20,796 nt of DNA from Physocladia obscura (GCA_027596945.1 JADGJH010000176.1:1-20796), one strand, 5' to 3'. Numbered from the stretch's first letter, positions 1 to 10,490 are shown. Notes: generated from the sequence alone by a model not told the origin. Made by a program: numbers and translations.

Positions 1-356
1 TGCCATATTGAAAATTCACACCCTAAACATCTTGAGAGTTCATCTGCAAGCTCATCAAAATAAAAATCTGGATTTTCTTCCATAATTTTGACTAGAATCT
101 TAAGGTCTTCATTTGTGAGAGCAGAAGTTTGTCCTGATCCAAGAATTGGTTTAAATAAAACACCCCTGTCCCTATAAATTCTGTAAACATGTTTGACAGT
201 GCATTTGTGTAAGTTTAATATCTGGGCAATGTCTCGTGTTGCATGTCCCTGTAGCAACTAATTAACTCACACTATACATACTCACCCACTCATTACCAGC
301 TCTGCATGATCAACAATCAGCTCTCAAATTTGCACACTTGTCCTTCAGCCTTGCAT
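1..356 (-). pseudogene. Tc1/mariner (IS630-type) transposase, N-terminal part, decayed and cut by window edge
   Basis: Reading leftwards from an ATG at 356-354, the conceptual protein has a helix-turn-helix region (RDIAQILNLHKCTVKHVY) and then a stretch containing ALTNEDLKILVKIMEENPD. This order is typical of the N-terminal DNA-binding half of IS630/Tc1-mariner transposases. A 48-nt GT..AG intron (249-296) must be removed to join ELIVDHAEL to GHATRDIAQ. Two in-frame TGA codons lie at 345-347 and 324-326; each stands where an Arg CGA would suit the family pattern. The catalytic DDE part would lie left of the window. TGA serves as a normal stop in the intact genes here, so I call this a dead copy. 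No terminal inverted repeat was found. Confidence 0.72.
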
Positions 357-2150
357 GCAAATTTCAATATGAGCTTCAATCTGAAGTTCAACTTGAACTT
401 TGTTTTTGGGTGAAAATGAACATCATTTCTGACTTGCTCATTTTTTGCCAGTGACAACTTTTAACCAATTTGCTTTAATCAGCAAATCAAACTGCAGATA
501 TATCCATTGCAAATCTTTATCTTTTATTTTATCACTGTTATAATCAGAAGAAAGAAAAATAAATATATATATATATGGGGGTAAATGCATACTGTTAGAG
601 TTAATCAATTTGTCTTATTTTCAGTCATAATCTGCAGAGTTTTTAGTGTGATCACCTCCCTTAATCTTGAAGTGGAACAAAAATATCTGCATCATGCAAA
701 GTTTCTGCTGCAAATTCATAGTAATTTCATCCCAAATATATTTATTTAAATTCAAGACTTCACCATAAGCATCAATGCATTGTTGAATATTTCTGTGAGA
801 TCTTCTCAGCTTGGCTTGTTGATTGCAGAACTCTGTGATAAGATCCTGACCAAGCCAAACATTGTTGGTCATATTTCTCTTGCTTCTGTTCTAAAAATTT
901 GATTTGAAAGTTGAGTAAGAATTAAATGTGCATCAGAAGAAGCTTGGTGATATTGGTGAATATAACACAATGTGAGTTGCATAATGATGTCAAATAAAAT
1001 CTTAAACTACTTTGTCAAGATTGGTCTCATGAAAGTGCTGAATTAATGTTGCAAACTTACTTTTGATTTCAAGACTTGCTTCTATGTCAAATTTGTCATA
1101 ATTGGCTGTTAAAATCAGTGAAGTTGAGTATTTATAAATGAACAACTGCAACATTTTGCCTTTTTTGATAAATGCTAGACATCATTAATCAAAGTGACAT
1201 TTCTATGTATTTTAAATATTCTGACAGAAAGTACATTACCAAAACCAAAAGTATACTTCTGACACTATCTTAAAATTTTAAATAAGGTATTCAACTTGTT
1301 GACTGTAATTATATCAATTTTTGATCAATAATAATTCTTCCTCCTTTCATCTTATCAATGAATTTCTTGCTATTTTACCCACAGCTTCACCTTCAAGAAT
1401 AATGCAGACTATGGGAATGCCATTATGGCTGGTGCCAGCGGGATTTAGAAGATCAGCAAGTGGAAGAAACTATGAACAAATTTTCAAGATTTTTTGTGGC
1501 ATATACTCCCATCTATACTATTCCTGAAGTGGCAGTTACTGCTCAGGTAAGTAGAAAATATCAAAAAATTAGTTTCAATTTCCAAAATTTAATATTAAAA
1601 AATTAAAACAGCAATTGCAGGATTGACTCAAGTTCAAGTTACTAACCATCTCAGTAGTAGTCCATTGCACACTGTGACCCTGTACACAAACTCTTTCATC
1701 AACTGCTTTATCCAGCTTCAGCATTCACAAGTTTACAAGATAGTTTCTTGTTTACTGTTTTTCAGGCTGGATTTTTTGCATTTGTAACATTTATATCTTG
1801 TGGAGGTCTATTTGTTAAGTTGAACTTACTTTGTGTGCTCTTACTGACAGTTTGGCTTTTATTCTTGCTCTTGTTGACAGTTTGCTTTAATTTTCTGACA
1901 AACTCTGCGCAATAGAAATAAATTTTAGCTTGACAATTTGGTACCAATTTTTTTGGTGTCATGAACAAACTATACAGCAAAAACAGTAGTAGCAGTAGTT
2001 TTAGTAAAAGCAGCTGTTGTGGTTGATAAAGTAGTTATTATTGCGGCCGAAAATTTTATTGTGCTTCTGGTAGAATTTCGCAATGACTTGTGTATTTCTT
2101 TATTACAATTTCTGTGAAATTCATATGCAAGTCTATCTGATATGTAGCTA
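357..2150. other. gene-poor AT-rich flank, no supportable gene
   Basis: No open frame here has convincing coding character or a recognisable motif. An 83-codon open frame on the minus strand (872-621) starts with ATG and is hydrophilic, but has no recognised domain. On the plus strand, short open pieces around 1381-1542 end at a donor-like GTAAGT (1543), which may be exon debris of a decayed gene. The tract lies between two transposase relics, so it is probably degraded repeat sequence. Confidence 0.5.
563..576. repeat. short (AT)n microsatellite
   Basis: Seven consecutive AT units, seen directly. It is flanked by A-rich sequence on the left and a G run on the right. Confidence 0.85.
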
Positions 2151-2381
2151 TTAGCTATAGCAGTGCCAAAAATACTTCTGGATGAGAGATAATCCTACAT
2201 ATCCTCAAACAACAGGCACAGTTTCTTTCAACTAAAAAAATCTATTATCACAATGCTTCCTAGTGTATCTCTTTGCTGCTTTCCAAAGGTTTTCAATTGA
2301 ATTGAACTCTGGACAAAATTTTGAGAGAGGATCAAGAAGCTGTTATATTTTGATAAAACCCTCTTCAACTATATTCGGTTG
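2151..2381 (-). pseudogene. Tc1/mariner transposase C-terminal relic
   Basis: One minus-strand frame reads through FCPEFNSIENLWKAAKRYTR and then GYVGLSLIQKYFWHCYS before a TAA at 2151-2153. The PEFNSIENLW block matches the (S/C)PxxNxIExxW motif that carries the last catalytic acidic residue region of Tc1/mariner and IS630 (DDE_3-type) transposases. LSLIQKYFWHCY fits the usual C-terminal helix. The frame is broken by a TAA near the N-terminal side, a TAG before LKETV and a TGA before GYVGL. A CAG acceptor precedes the block at 2382, and a possible donor with a short upstream open piece lies near 2541. It belongs to a different copy from the relic at 1-356, because on the minus strand this C-terminal piece lies upstream of that N-terminal piece. 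Confidence 0.72.
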
Positions 2382-2934
2382 CTGCAAATAATTAGATTTG
2401 TTTGAAAGAAGATTGACATGACAGAATTTAAATTACGTAGCTTTTTTGCATTTATTGCTCAGGTATTTGCATTTGAATGCTTAAACTTCAAGGACTCTTT
2501 ATTTTTAATACAAGCAAGTCATAAAAAGATTAGTCACTCACCTTGGCAAACCAAAGCTGCTTGTTTCAACCAATATATTTGTTTGTTCCTGAGAAAAGTG
2601 CTACAAAGTTAAAATATTTTATTAGATGACTCAAGTTGCAACCTATTTAGCCTGTCAAAATTTGTCTTGGCTATTACTCTACAATAATATCTTTATAAGA
2701 TGAAAGTGAACATTTATTCGTGCAAAACATTCATTGGAATAATATGGATGAAGAGAGCACAATCAAAACAAATAAACATAGCACAATGTGCAGAAATTAG
2801 CTCTGCCGCCAGAAAAAATTGGAGCAAGCACAAGCTGTGCATTTTTGTATGTATTGCAAAGACATAACAGAGAAACAAAGACAAACAGCAAAATAAAACA
2901 GAATAACAGAATAACCGCTGGTCTTTTTTTTTTG
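2382..2934. other. spacer between transposase relic and eIF3g, including the likely eIF3g 3' UTR
   Basis: There is no gene of its own here. Open frames at 2714-2960 on the minus strand are out of frame with eIF3g or lie in its presumed 3' untranslated region. A possible donor for the transposase relic occurs at 2541. Confidence 0.5.
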
Positions 2935-4239
2935 TCACGTTCTTGGTTTGTTTTTGGCAATTTCCGCAGCGAGAATCAAATTATCATAACCATATCCATT
3001 CAGCGCCTTGATACATCTGTCTGCATCCATCTTTTCATAAAATGTGACATATCCAAATCCTTTGCATTTATCAAGATCTTTGTCCCAAGCCACAAACTTG
3101 TGAAAAAAAGCAAAAATAAATTAGTAAATGAAGTCAACAAGTGTTGCTGTTTTCTGTTTCTCTGACTATCTTTTTTACTCTTCTTAATTTTCTTCCGCTA
3201 ATTACTTCTCTAACCATGCAAAAAAAAGAAAAAAAAACTCACCACGCGAGCGGTGGGTCCAAACCGGTGAATCAAATCCCTAAGATCTTGCTCAGTAACA
3301 TCTTCAGACAAGTTGGAAATACGGACAGTTGGCAAATCGTCTCTGTCACCATCACGGCCACCCATTCTTGCACCGTCGCGAACACCATCCCGAGCATTAC
3401 CACGCATGCCGGGCGGCACATACTTTCCGGTTCCAGAATCGCGCGTAATCCCCGCTGCTGTCTCCTCTGAATAAGTTTAAGAAACATATCAGAGCATAAT
3501 ATTATTGCAAAATCAAGATATATATACCTCTGAAACTATCCGTGGTGCTAACAATTGGTTGGTGAGTGTCTTTAAAGGGACATTTTGCGGTAAAGTGGTC
3601 GCCTTTACAGATTCTGCAAGAGATTTTTGTGTTTGAAAGAGCAGCCTTCTTTTTAGCGTCGTCATCATTTGGCGCGTCGAGGTCGGTGGCCTTAGCATTA
3701 GCAGACAATTTAAGCGTGACTTTCTCGCCAAATGATGTTGAATCGGTATCGGGGCTGATTTGAATTTGATTGATTAAAGAAGAAAGGGTGAAACAATCCA
3801 GTTACCCAGCTTTGAGGCCCTTGCAGTCGCCAAACTTTTTCAGTGTTCTTCGTCTGGCAATTGCGGGGTTGACGTGGATCTTGACTGCTGTTGTTCGTAC
3901 AGTAGATGTAACCTGGTTGGAGATGGTTTGTTGAAGGATGTCTTCTGTTTTGTTGAAAATCGTTGTTCACACCTTGACTTTCTGGCCGTCGTCATTGCGC
4001 CTGTAGTCGATTACTGTTTTAGTGCCGTCAGCGTTAGCGAACGAGCGCGGCGTTTGGTCGTTGATGTCGTCGACATCATCGCCCCATTGTCTGTGAGTGT
4101 GAGTTATAAATGTGAGTGTTAGAAAGTTGATTGCTCGTTTGTTTGTTTGGTTGTGTGTAAGTATTTGAGTATTTTTTGACGGCAGGGATAGTTTGCGCTT
4201 TCATTTTTGTTTAAATAGCGCTTACACTGTTGGTGGCAT
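2935..4239 (-). CDS. eukaryotic translation initiation factor 3 subunit G (eIF3g), six exons
   Basis: Subunit of the cytoplasmic eIF3 complex that binds the 40S ribosome during scanning and reinitiation (TIF35 in yeast). Exons in transcript order: 4239-4226, 4090-3973, 3912-3806, 3754-3528, 3466-3243, 3096-2935. They total 852 nt and encode 283 residues, against about 274 in yeast and 320 in human. Every junction is GT..AG and keeps phase. The N-terminal half has the family pattern ending in ARRRTLKKFG. A zinc knuckle of form CX2CX3HX4C sits at residues 126-138 (CRICKGDHFTAKC), followed by the TGKYVPPGMRG linker. An RRM occupies about 203-279, with RNP2 VRISNL and RNP1 KGFGYVTF. The first exon is only 14 nt; it was chosen because ATG plus GTAAGC gives a phase-2 join into QWGDDVDD. 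The gene precedes the 459-residue ORF's stop by 213 bp on the same strand. Confidence 0.94.
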
Positions 4240-4452
4240 TATTCGCAGCTGAAAAAGAAAAAAGAAAAAAAAGTTGCATGAACCACATGCAACGATAACA
4301 ACAAAAATTATATCACATCTTTGTCATTACTCGAATTAAAGGCCAAGAGAAAAGTCCACCGCCAAGATTATTCCATATCACAAAAAATGGATACCAGAAA
4401 AACTTAAACGAATTCATATTGATAATACATAACCAGTAATTCTAAAAGATAT

Positions 4453-5904
4453 CTAAATTTTGCAACGACCAATTTGCAACGACCAAGACCGCGACCTCGC
4501 ATGAAATCTGCCACGTAGCTCAGCTTCCAAAAGTGCAGCCTCGTTATCTCTTTCCCGCTCAAACTCTTGTAACGACACAACAGTCTCATATGTCGCTCGC
4601 CTAACTGTATTTACAACGCTCGTATTATATCGTTTCTTTCGCTGTTGTTTCTTTCCACAGCATGGATCATCCGCCACTATGTCCACGCCAAAATTTTGCC
4701 ACATTTCTTTAACATCACGTCTGTCGTGCCGACACGTGTGGTATCGGTTCATCCCATCATGTGGGAGCCATGTATACAAATTTGTGGTAGAGTAATGCTG
4801 AAACCAATCTTCCGGCCGTTGCTCAAGACAGTCGCGTTCAAGTATCGCAGTGCCACTGTCGTATCGTGGCATTATCGGTTTGCGGTGGATGCTAATATTG
4901 TTGTCGAATAACACTGGCGGTGGGCTACTTTCGGTGTCGGTTGCGGGGGATTCAATGTCAGAAGTGTTATATAGTGAAGGCAAGGAGGAGGTGGAGTTGG
5001 ATTTGCCGTCTGCGTCTTTGAAAAACAGCCGGTCGAAACTGCTTGAAGATTTGCTCTTTATGTGTCTAGGTAGTGGTGGTAGCAGTGGTATGCTAACGTC
5101 GGATTGATTTACCGGTTTCCGGGATTCCATCACGTGGGAGTTCTGCTTTGTAATTAAAGATGCAGCAGCAGAATAATCGGGAGTCTGTGGAGTGTATGCC
5201 TGTTCATAAAGCCCCATATAAACAGGAACTGGTTTTATTCCCATAACCATTGATGGTGTGAGGCGGGTCATCGTTGATAAGATAGAGTCATGTGATGATT
5301 TGACCAGATTACTTGCAGTTTCAATATTGTAATATGTGCCCTTGTCAGTTTTATTTAGTGCTATTGCTATGCTTATGTTAAAACATGTAGGTATTGTTGC
5401 GCTAGTTGTCGCTGCGTTGGTTGTTGCTGTTGCTGTTGTTAAAGTTGTTTTTGGCAGGCAGATTGTTTTTGCAGCCAATATCTGTGAGGCCAGAAAATGA
5501 GCTGACGGCGGTATTTTAACAGTTGGAAACGACTGCCGTCGGGATCTAATTGAACTTGATGCAGTCTCGCAGAGTTCTGTCGATTTTTATTGCATATCCA
5601 ACCGTAAGATTTTCCAGCAGACTTAAAAAAAAAGATACAACTACAAACCGTGTGGAAAACAACGAGGGGTAACTCTCGAGAGAGTAATAACTGGTCTATC
5701 CTTTCCATCGTATATCGGAAAACATTGTTCCTCGTCTGGACTCCAGTTAGCTAAAAGTGCACTTTCGCTTAAAGTCCTGGCACAACACATTACTGGCCCG
5801 CCAATCTCCTCAGTGCTATAATCATCATCACTATCATACCCTCTGGTGTTTGCTCCATACAGATATTGTTGCACATCATCATCTGTGATGTTGGACAATA
5901 TCAT
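4453..5904 (-). CDS. protein of unknown function, 459 aa, two exons
   Basis: I do not recognise this protein. Exon 1 is 5904-5649 and exon 2 is 5576-4453, joined across a 72-nt intron (GTTTGT..CAG, phase 1) that gives an uninterrupted 1380-nt frame ending in TAA. The N-terminus has an acidic patch (DSDDDYSTEE, about 24-33). Just after the splice is a basophilic kinase-type site, RRQSFP (98-103). A Thr/Ala-rich low-complexity stretch follows, then a long Ser/Pro-rich region that looks disordered. The last 90 residues are better ordered in composition: Trp-containing and charged, with a CC pair followed by KKQQRKKR, and a predicted helix around FERERDNEAALLEAELRGR. There is no signal peptide or membrane segment. 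A phosphorylated adaptor or scaffold is conceivable but is pure inference. The start is the first ATG in a frame kept open by splicing. Confidence 0.72.
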
Positions 5905-6600
5905 TTTTCAATGAATTTAATTTGTTGTCGTGGGGGGCACAAATTTTTTGTTTGGGGCACGATTTTTTGTGAATATTAATGTGTGACATAGCGATACTCT
6001 TTTGATTCATACGATCTTATATGTCTTTCATTCATTTTTCACTCAATAATTTTGTCGTTGATTATCGTCGCATTTTTATTGATTTATTTTTGGAACTTGA
6101 AGTTTCGAATTCAAGTCTTGTTAAATTTTCTATCACTCAGAAAACACGAGATAAGAAGAAGAAATTACCCATGTTTACCGCGAAATTTTTGATTATTGAC
6201 ACACAATAATCAAAAATTTCGCGGTAAACATATGTTATTTCTTCTTATCTCGTGTTTTCTGAGTGATAAAGACTTGAATTCGAAACTTCAGAAAAAAAAA
6301 CATAACCACGAGATGTATAAATTCTAAGTTTGCTATAAATAGTAGGTTTTTGCGAATATGATCTGTTCAAGCAATTTCGAGCGCTTCGCATTTCATATAC
6401 CACCAAATAACAAATAAGCGTTCATACGAAGTCAAGTTTTACTCACGGTTAACAAAGAAATAAATGATATAATTGTATTCTATATATTGCAAATTAAATA
6501 ACAATGCGCTTTTTTAACAACTCTCCTCCGCCTTTAACCCCTCTTCCTTCTCTTGCAACGATCATAATGCTCTGGCTTTACAGACCACACCAAAACTATT
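5905..6600. other. intergenic spacer holding a long hairpin
   Basis: No gene is supported. The spacer serves as the upstream region of the 459-residue gene and the downstream region of bHLH gene A. Its main content is the near-perfect inverted repeat at 6099-6289, annotated separately. A short plus-strand open frame at 6021-6209 runs into the hairpin and is not credible as a gene. Confidence 0.6.
6099..6289. repeat. long imperfect inverted repeat (hairpin) with a 5-nt loop
   Basis: Arms 6099-6198 and 6204-6289 are reverse complements around the loop ACACA (6199-6203). From the outside in, there are three perfect blocks: 21 bp (6099-6119 with 6269-6289), 30 bp (6131-6160 with 6239-6268) and 28 bp (6171-6198 with 6204-6231). 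They are interrupted by an 11-nt bulge in the left arm (6120-6130) and a small internal loop of 10 against 7 nt. Transcribed, it would give a dsRNA stem of about 80 bp. It could be a foldback or MITE-like element, a small-RNA precursor or a sequencing palindrome. No clear target-site duplication was seen. Confidence 0.93.
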
Positions 6601-8564
6601 TCATTTCTTTTTGTGCGATTCGATTTCAATCTCAAGGTGTGATATCGTATCGCTCATCATTTCACCTTCTTTTTGAAGTTCTGCTATATAATCCATTGCT
6701 AATGGAAAAAAAGGTATTTGTCAGCTCTTATCACAAAATGAACGAAAATTTAATTTAATCAAATTAAGAAATTTTTTATACATACCATTTGCCAAAAGCT
6801 GTTCTTGTGGTATTCGGTTTTTGTGTTTTTTCGATGGAATCAGTTCATTAAGGCCGTCGAATGCACTTTTTAGGAGCTCACGCCGGTGCTTTTCCGCATC
6901 TTTTCGATACTCTTTGCGATTCGATGGTTGAATGAATATTCTTTCACAAAAAATTAAAATTAAAAAATTAAAATACAAAGCAAAAAAAAAGAAAACCTTT
7001 TAGCCTTCGTCAAAACCGGAACAGAAGTAACAACTGAATGTTTGATTTTTACAGAGACTTCATTTCTTGTCGTCAACGAAGCCGCACCAGTGCTCATATC
7101 CCCATCGGTATGTAATTGCGGCAATAATTGCGGCGAATCAATTGCATTCACAAATTTTGGTGTCGAAGAACTCGAACCACCTCCACGCGTAATCGCGACT
7201 GAAACTGTGGGTGAAGATACCGCCGTCCCAGAACCTTCAGAGCCCTCATCGTTTAAATTATTGGCATGCGCTGTTTCAAACGATAGCCGCGTTTTTATCT
7301 TTGTTCGAGGTTTTTGCTTTATAGGGATTGTCGAGATAACCGAATTTGAGATATCGTCAGACAACCCAGACTGCGTCGACGCCGATCGCTTCTTGCTGTT
7401 TGCTTTTGCAGCCATCGCAGCATTCATGATTTGTAATGGTGTCATTCGCGCTGGTGGCGGTGCTGCTGACTGTGATGATGATGGTAGGATATTATTGCTT
7501 CCAATTCCACCAGGAGATGGTAGTGACGATTGTTGTGCCCATTGCGGAAGCGGTGAAGGATACAGGAATTGAAAGGGAATCGGGCTGCAGAGTAGTTCGG
7601 TGTTTGACAGGCCAGCGTCGAACGGCGGGATCGAACCTGTAATCGGATTGAAACTCGATAAGAACGCTCGCGCAGCTGTCGGTTGTTGTTGGTGCTGCGA
7701 GAGACCAAACACTTGCGGAGACATTTGCATTATTTCAGCCTCGAATATGTGCTGAGGGGAAAAGGTCAGCTGGCTTGGCGATGCGATGTGAGTGCTGTTT
7801 GTCAGTCCGGAAGACAAGCCTAAAGTTGGGGGCAGAATCGGCGAGAAAGATGACATGAGATCGATCGGATTATCGAGCAATGGGAATGGAATCGGACTGA
7901 ACAGATGGGTCTGAAACGGAGTAGTTAATAGTTCTGAAGCGGCGCCAAAAGGCGAGTGAAACGATTGAGATTGGGATTGAAATTGAGATTGCGATTGGGT
8001 CTGAGATTGAGCTTGTGGGCCACGTGGAGAAAACTGCTTTGAAGCAACCGTCAGTCGCCCAAGCGCTTTTGGTGTTGGCGGCATTCTCTTGCTGTGTTGA
8101 TTTGTATTTGGATGCGGATTTGGATTTTGATTCGGGGCACAAGTAACGTTTGGATTTTGGGTTGACTTTAATGTAGTTATCTGACGTGGCAAGCCAGGCA
8201 CAGGTATATGAGAATATAGGTGCGAATGATGAGGATAGAGCGGCGATTGTGGCTGAGCAGACGAGCGAATAATGGGGCTGATTGGAATCGACAAGTTTCT
8301 CGGAATTGTTCTTGTGTTTCTTTCCATTGTTGTTTGATTTGGTGGCTTTTGGCTGATTAGCGCTTCAAAAGACCAAAATTCATTAATTCCAGATTCGCCA
8401 ACGGGGAACTCGCCCATTCCAAACACTCCAATACTCGATTCCCCAGGTATAGTTGAAGGCAGCAGCCCACTTTTGTCGCTGTTAACGTTGCTGATCTTGT
8501 CATTTTCGCTCTTGTTAAATACCCGGATGTCGGGCAATGGGGCACCATCTTGTGTGCCTTCCAT
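6601..8564 (-). CDS. bHLH-leucine zipper transcription factor (cluster gene A)
   Basis: Probable nuclear DNA-binding dimerising regulator, 606 aa. Exons: 8564-6997, 6940-6786, 6698-6601. The introns are 56 nt (GTTTTC donor, weak) and 87 nt (GTATGT..TAG), both in phase. The N-terminal 520 residues are rich in Ser, Pro and Gln, with SQ repeats near 7967-8012, and look disordered. Short motifs are NEFWSF (61-66) and RMTPLQIMN (7422-7448). The bHLH occupies about 531-585, with basic region NRKEYRKDAEKHRRE, and a short zipper reaches the C-terminus. The Glu and the following RR of the DNA-contact set are present, but the usual His is Arg535. The frame is open further upstream to an ATG at 8657, which would add 31 residues. 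I prefer the ATG at 8564 (MEGTQDG), preceded by A-rich sequence. Family assignment is firm; targets are unknown. Confidence 0.87.
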
Positions 8565-8686
8565 TTTTTCCAAATTAAAATAACGAAAAGATTGGTCAAT
8601 CCTTTTTTTGTGGGGTGAAAACACGCCACTCTCCAAATGTAATTGTGTATACTTCATTACAAAAACGACTGAAGAAGAAAAACGAA

Positions 8687-10294
8687 CTATTGATTTATTC
8701 CCAATTGCAGCTTGAGGGCTAGAATTTGCACCCCCATTTCTTCAATTGCAGTTTGCTTATCCATCTCGGCCTTCGTCAGCATTTCAATATGCTCCACAGC
8801 TAAAATAAAAGCAAATTAGATTTTTTGTATAAAAATGGAAAGAAAAATATGACATTAAATACCTATTTCTAAAATTCGTTCTTTTGATATATTTTTCGAT
8901 GTATCGCAAACAAGCTCTTTGATTGAATCAAATCCGTCTTTCAATTGCACACGTCGTTTCTGTTCCGCCTCTTTCCGATACTCCCGCCGTCGTTCAACAT
9001 TCTCCGCAGAATTTCTTTTCATCGACACACCACGAGCTACTGGAAATCCTCCGGTTACCCCTCCTTTAAACCGATGAAACTTTATCAAATGACGCGCCGG
9101 CACCATTTGGAGCTGGCGATAGTTCAGAGCAATAGTTTGTTGTGCCAACGGGACTCCGAATTGTGGTGAAAATGATGACACCATTGCGGCTGGCAACAAA
9201 TCTTGTTTCGAGCTATCCGTCATGCTGGTTATAATGTTACTTGAAGAGGTCGACGACGCTACCAGCATTGGCGAAAAGCTCAATGATGGTCGCATTTGAG
9301 GTTTAATTTGCTCGCTTGTATTTACTATGGAAATTTGGTCGCCCAAAACATGTTGTCGCTGATATTGTTGATATTGTTGTTGATTTTGCTGGTACGGTCT
9401 TGAGAATGGACTGAATATTTGATGACTTTCTGAAGGAAATTGCTGTGGAGTTTGAAAATGCAAGCTAGAATGAGGCAATGGTCCAAACACAGTGCTTGTT
9501 GTACTTTCTATCGTCGAATTAGAGGTTATTGATGTTGGCGTTGCGACAAGCGACGGAGCTGTGGAGTTGTCGAAACTAGTGGGTGCAACCATGAAATTGC
9601 TTGGTGAATTTCGACCACGTAAGTATTTCTGTTGAGGCATGGCAGCTTGTTTTAAGAATGATACTTGTGCAAATTGACGGGTATTCATGTGATCATGGTT
9701 ATTAAAAGACTGTCGGAGATTGGGTTCACTCGAAGTTCGCGGGATATTCATGAGCTGCGATGGTGTGACTCGGGTATTTGAAAACGATGAAAACTGCTGC
9801 TGCATATTGATTGAGTCGAACTGAGGCATCGTTGATGTTGTCAGCGGCTGCAAATTATTGATGTCGTTAAATGCTGGCTGCAAAAATGGGCTCTGGAATG
9901 GATTTACAATTGATGTTATCTGTGGTGTACCGTAAGTTTCAACCTGTTCCATGCTTTGTGCTACAACAGAAGTTTGCTGAAAGTCCAGGAAATCCCATGA
10001 TCTATCTGAATTCGTGTTCAAAGTTTGTGAATTACTGGTCAGCCAGAACGGATCAGCAATACCCTGAAGTAAATCGCTGGATTCAGTGGTTGACAGACTT
10101 CGAACTTCTGACATATATTTCTTTGAACTTGGGATCATAGGCGCTTGTATTTGAAGTTGCGACTGATTTTGTTTTGGAGGAGGAAAATCGCAGCTTCCAT
10201 GGAGTGATTCGGAGAAAGCGTTCAAGAAGTCAACATCTTGTTGCGTCAAAACTGTTTTCAGTTCTCCTTCTTCGATTTGAGAGAAACTGTCCAT
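8687..10294 (-). CDS. bHLH-leucine zipper transcription factor (cluster gene B)
   Basis: Probable nuclear regulator, 514 aa, in exons 10294-8863 and 8799-8687 with a 63-nt intron (GTATTT..TAG, phase 1). The first 430 residues are Q/S/N-rich, including a QQQYQQYQ tract. They carry DPFWLTSN (81-88), RVTPSQLMN (9746-9772) and, close behind it, RTSSEP, a possible 14-3-3-type phosphosite. The bHLH spans about 435-488: basic region RREYRKEAEQKRR, helix 1, a loop with SKERILE, helix 2 and a zipper to the end. The AEQKRR string resembles Mondo/Mlx-type and fungal class B factors, but the His expected four residues before the Glu is Arg440. The frame is open up to 10405. I chose MDSFSQIEEG at 10294 because a CTCAG acceptor-like site just upstream suggests a 5' UTR intron. 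The gene ends 122 bp upstream of the gene A start. Confidence 0.88.
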
Positions 10295-10363
10295 TGGCGC
10301 GTGTTGTTCGTTTGTCTGAGAAACAAAAGAAAAATTGCAAAATTTTTTGTGCTGAAAGTAAAA

Positions 10364-10369
10364 CACGTG
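10364..10369. promoter_or_regulatory. palindromic E-box CACGTG upstream of gene B
   Basis: CACGTG lies 69 bp upstream of the gene B start codon and 40 bp downstream of a TATA-like element. It is the classic class B bHLH binding site, so autoregulation or cross-regulation by the cluster is plausible. Whether Arg-for-His proteins still bind it is unknown. Confidence 0.45.
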
Positions 10370-10409
10370 TATCACACGTTTTTTATTTAAAAAAATTTCT
10401 TCCATTTCA

Positions 10410-10416
10410 CTTTATA
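10410..10416 (-). promoter_or_regulatory. TATA-like element (TATAAAG) of gene B
   Basis: The minus strand reads TATAAAG about 115 nt upstream of the chosen start of gene B, in the 197-bp gap between genes C and B. In AT-rich DNA such a match is weak evidence; the position is reasonable. Confidence 0.35.
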
Positions 10417-10490
10417 ACCAAAATGGGTAATTATCAACATATTTTAAAATAAAAATGCTATAAACCTATAAACACATATAAAATTTCACA

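Noticed and set aside
2788..3165. 125-codon plus-strand open frame
   Set aside because: It covers the eIF3g last exon and an intron on the opposite strand; eIF3g explains the sequence fully.
5439..5708. Open frame in the second frame of the 459-residue gene, suggesting a different splice
   Set aside because: Joining at 5649/5576 gives a phase-consistent 1380-nt frame with a CAG acceptor; the alternative needs a 28- to 52-nt intron and then a further frame change.
7042..7572. 176-codon plus-strand open frame opposite gene A
   Set aside because: It is antisense to the low-complexity part of gene A. Its composition mirrors complemented Ser/Pro/Gln codons and it has no motif.
8565..8657. Longer gene A start giving 31 extra residues
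   Set aside because: Possible, but the extra residues show no similarity to the other cluster proteins, and the ATG at 8564 begins the acidic, disordered type of N-terminus.
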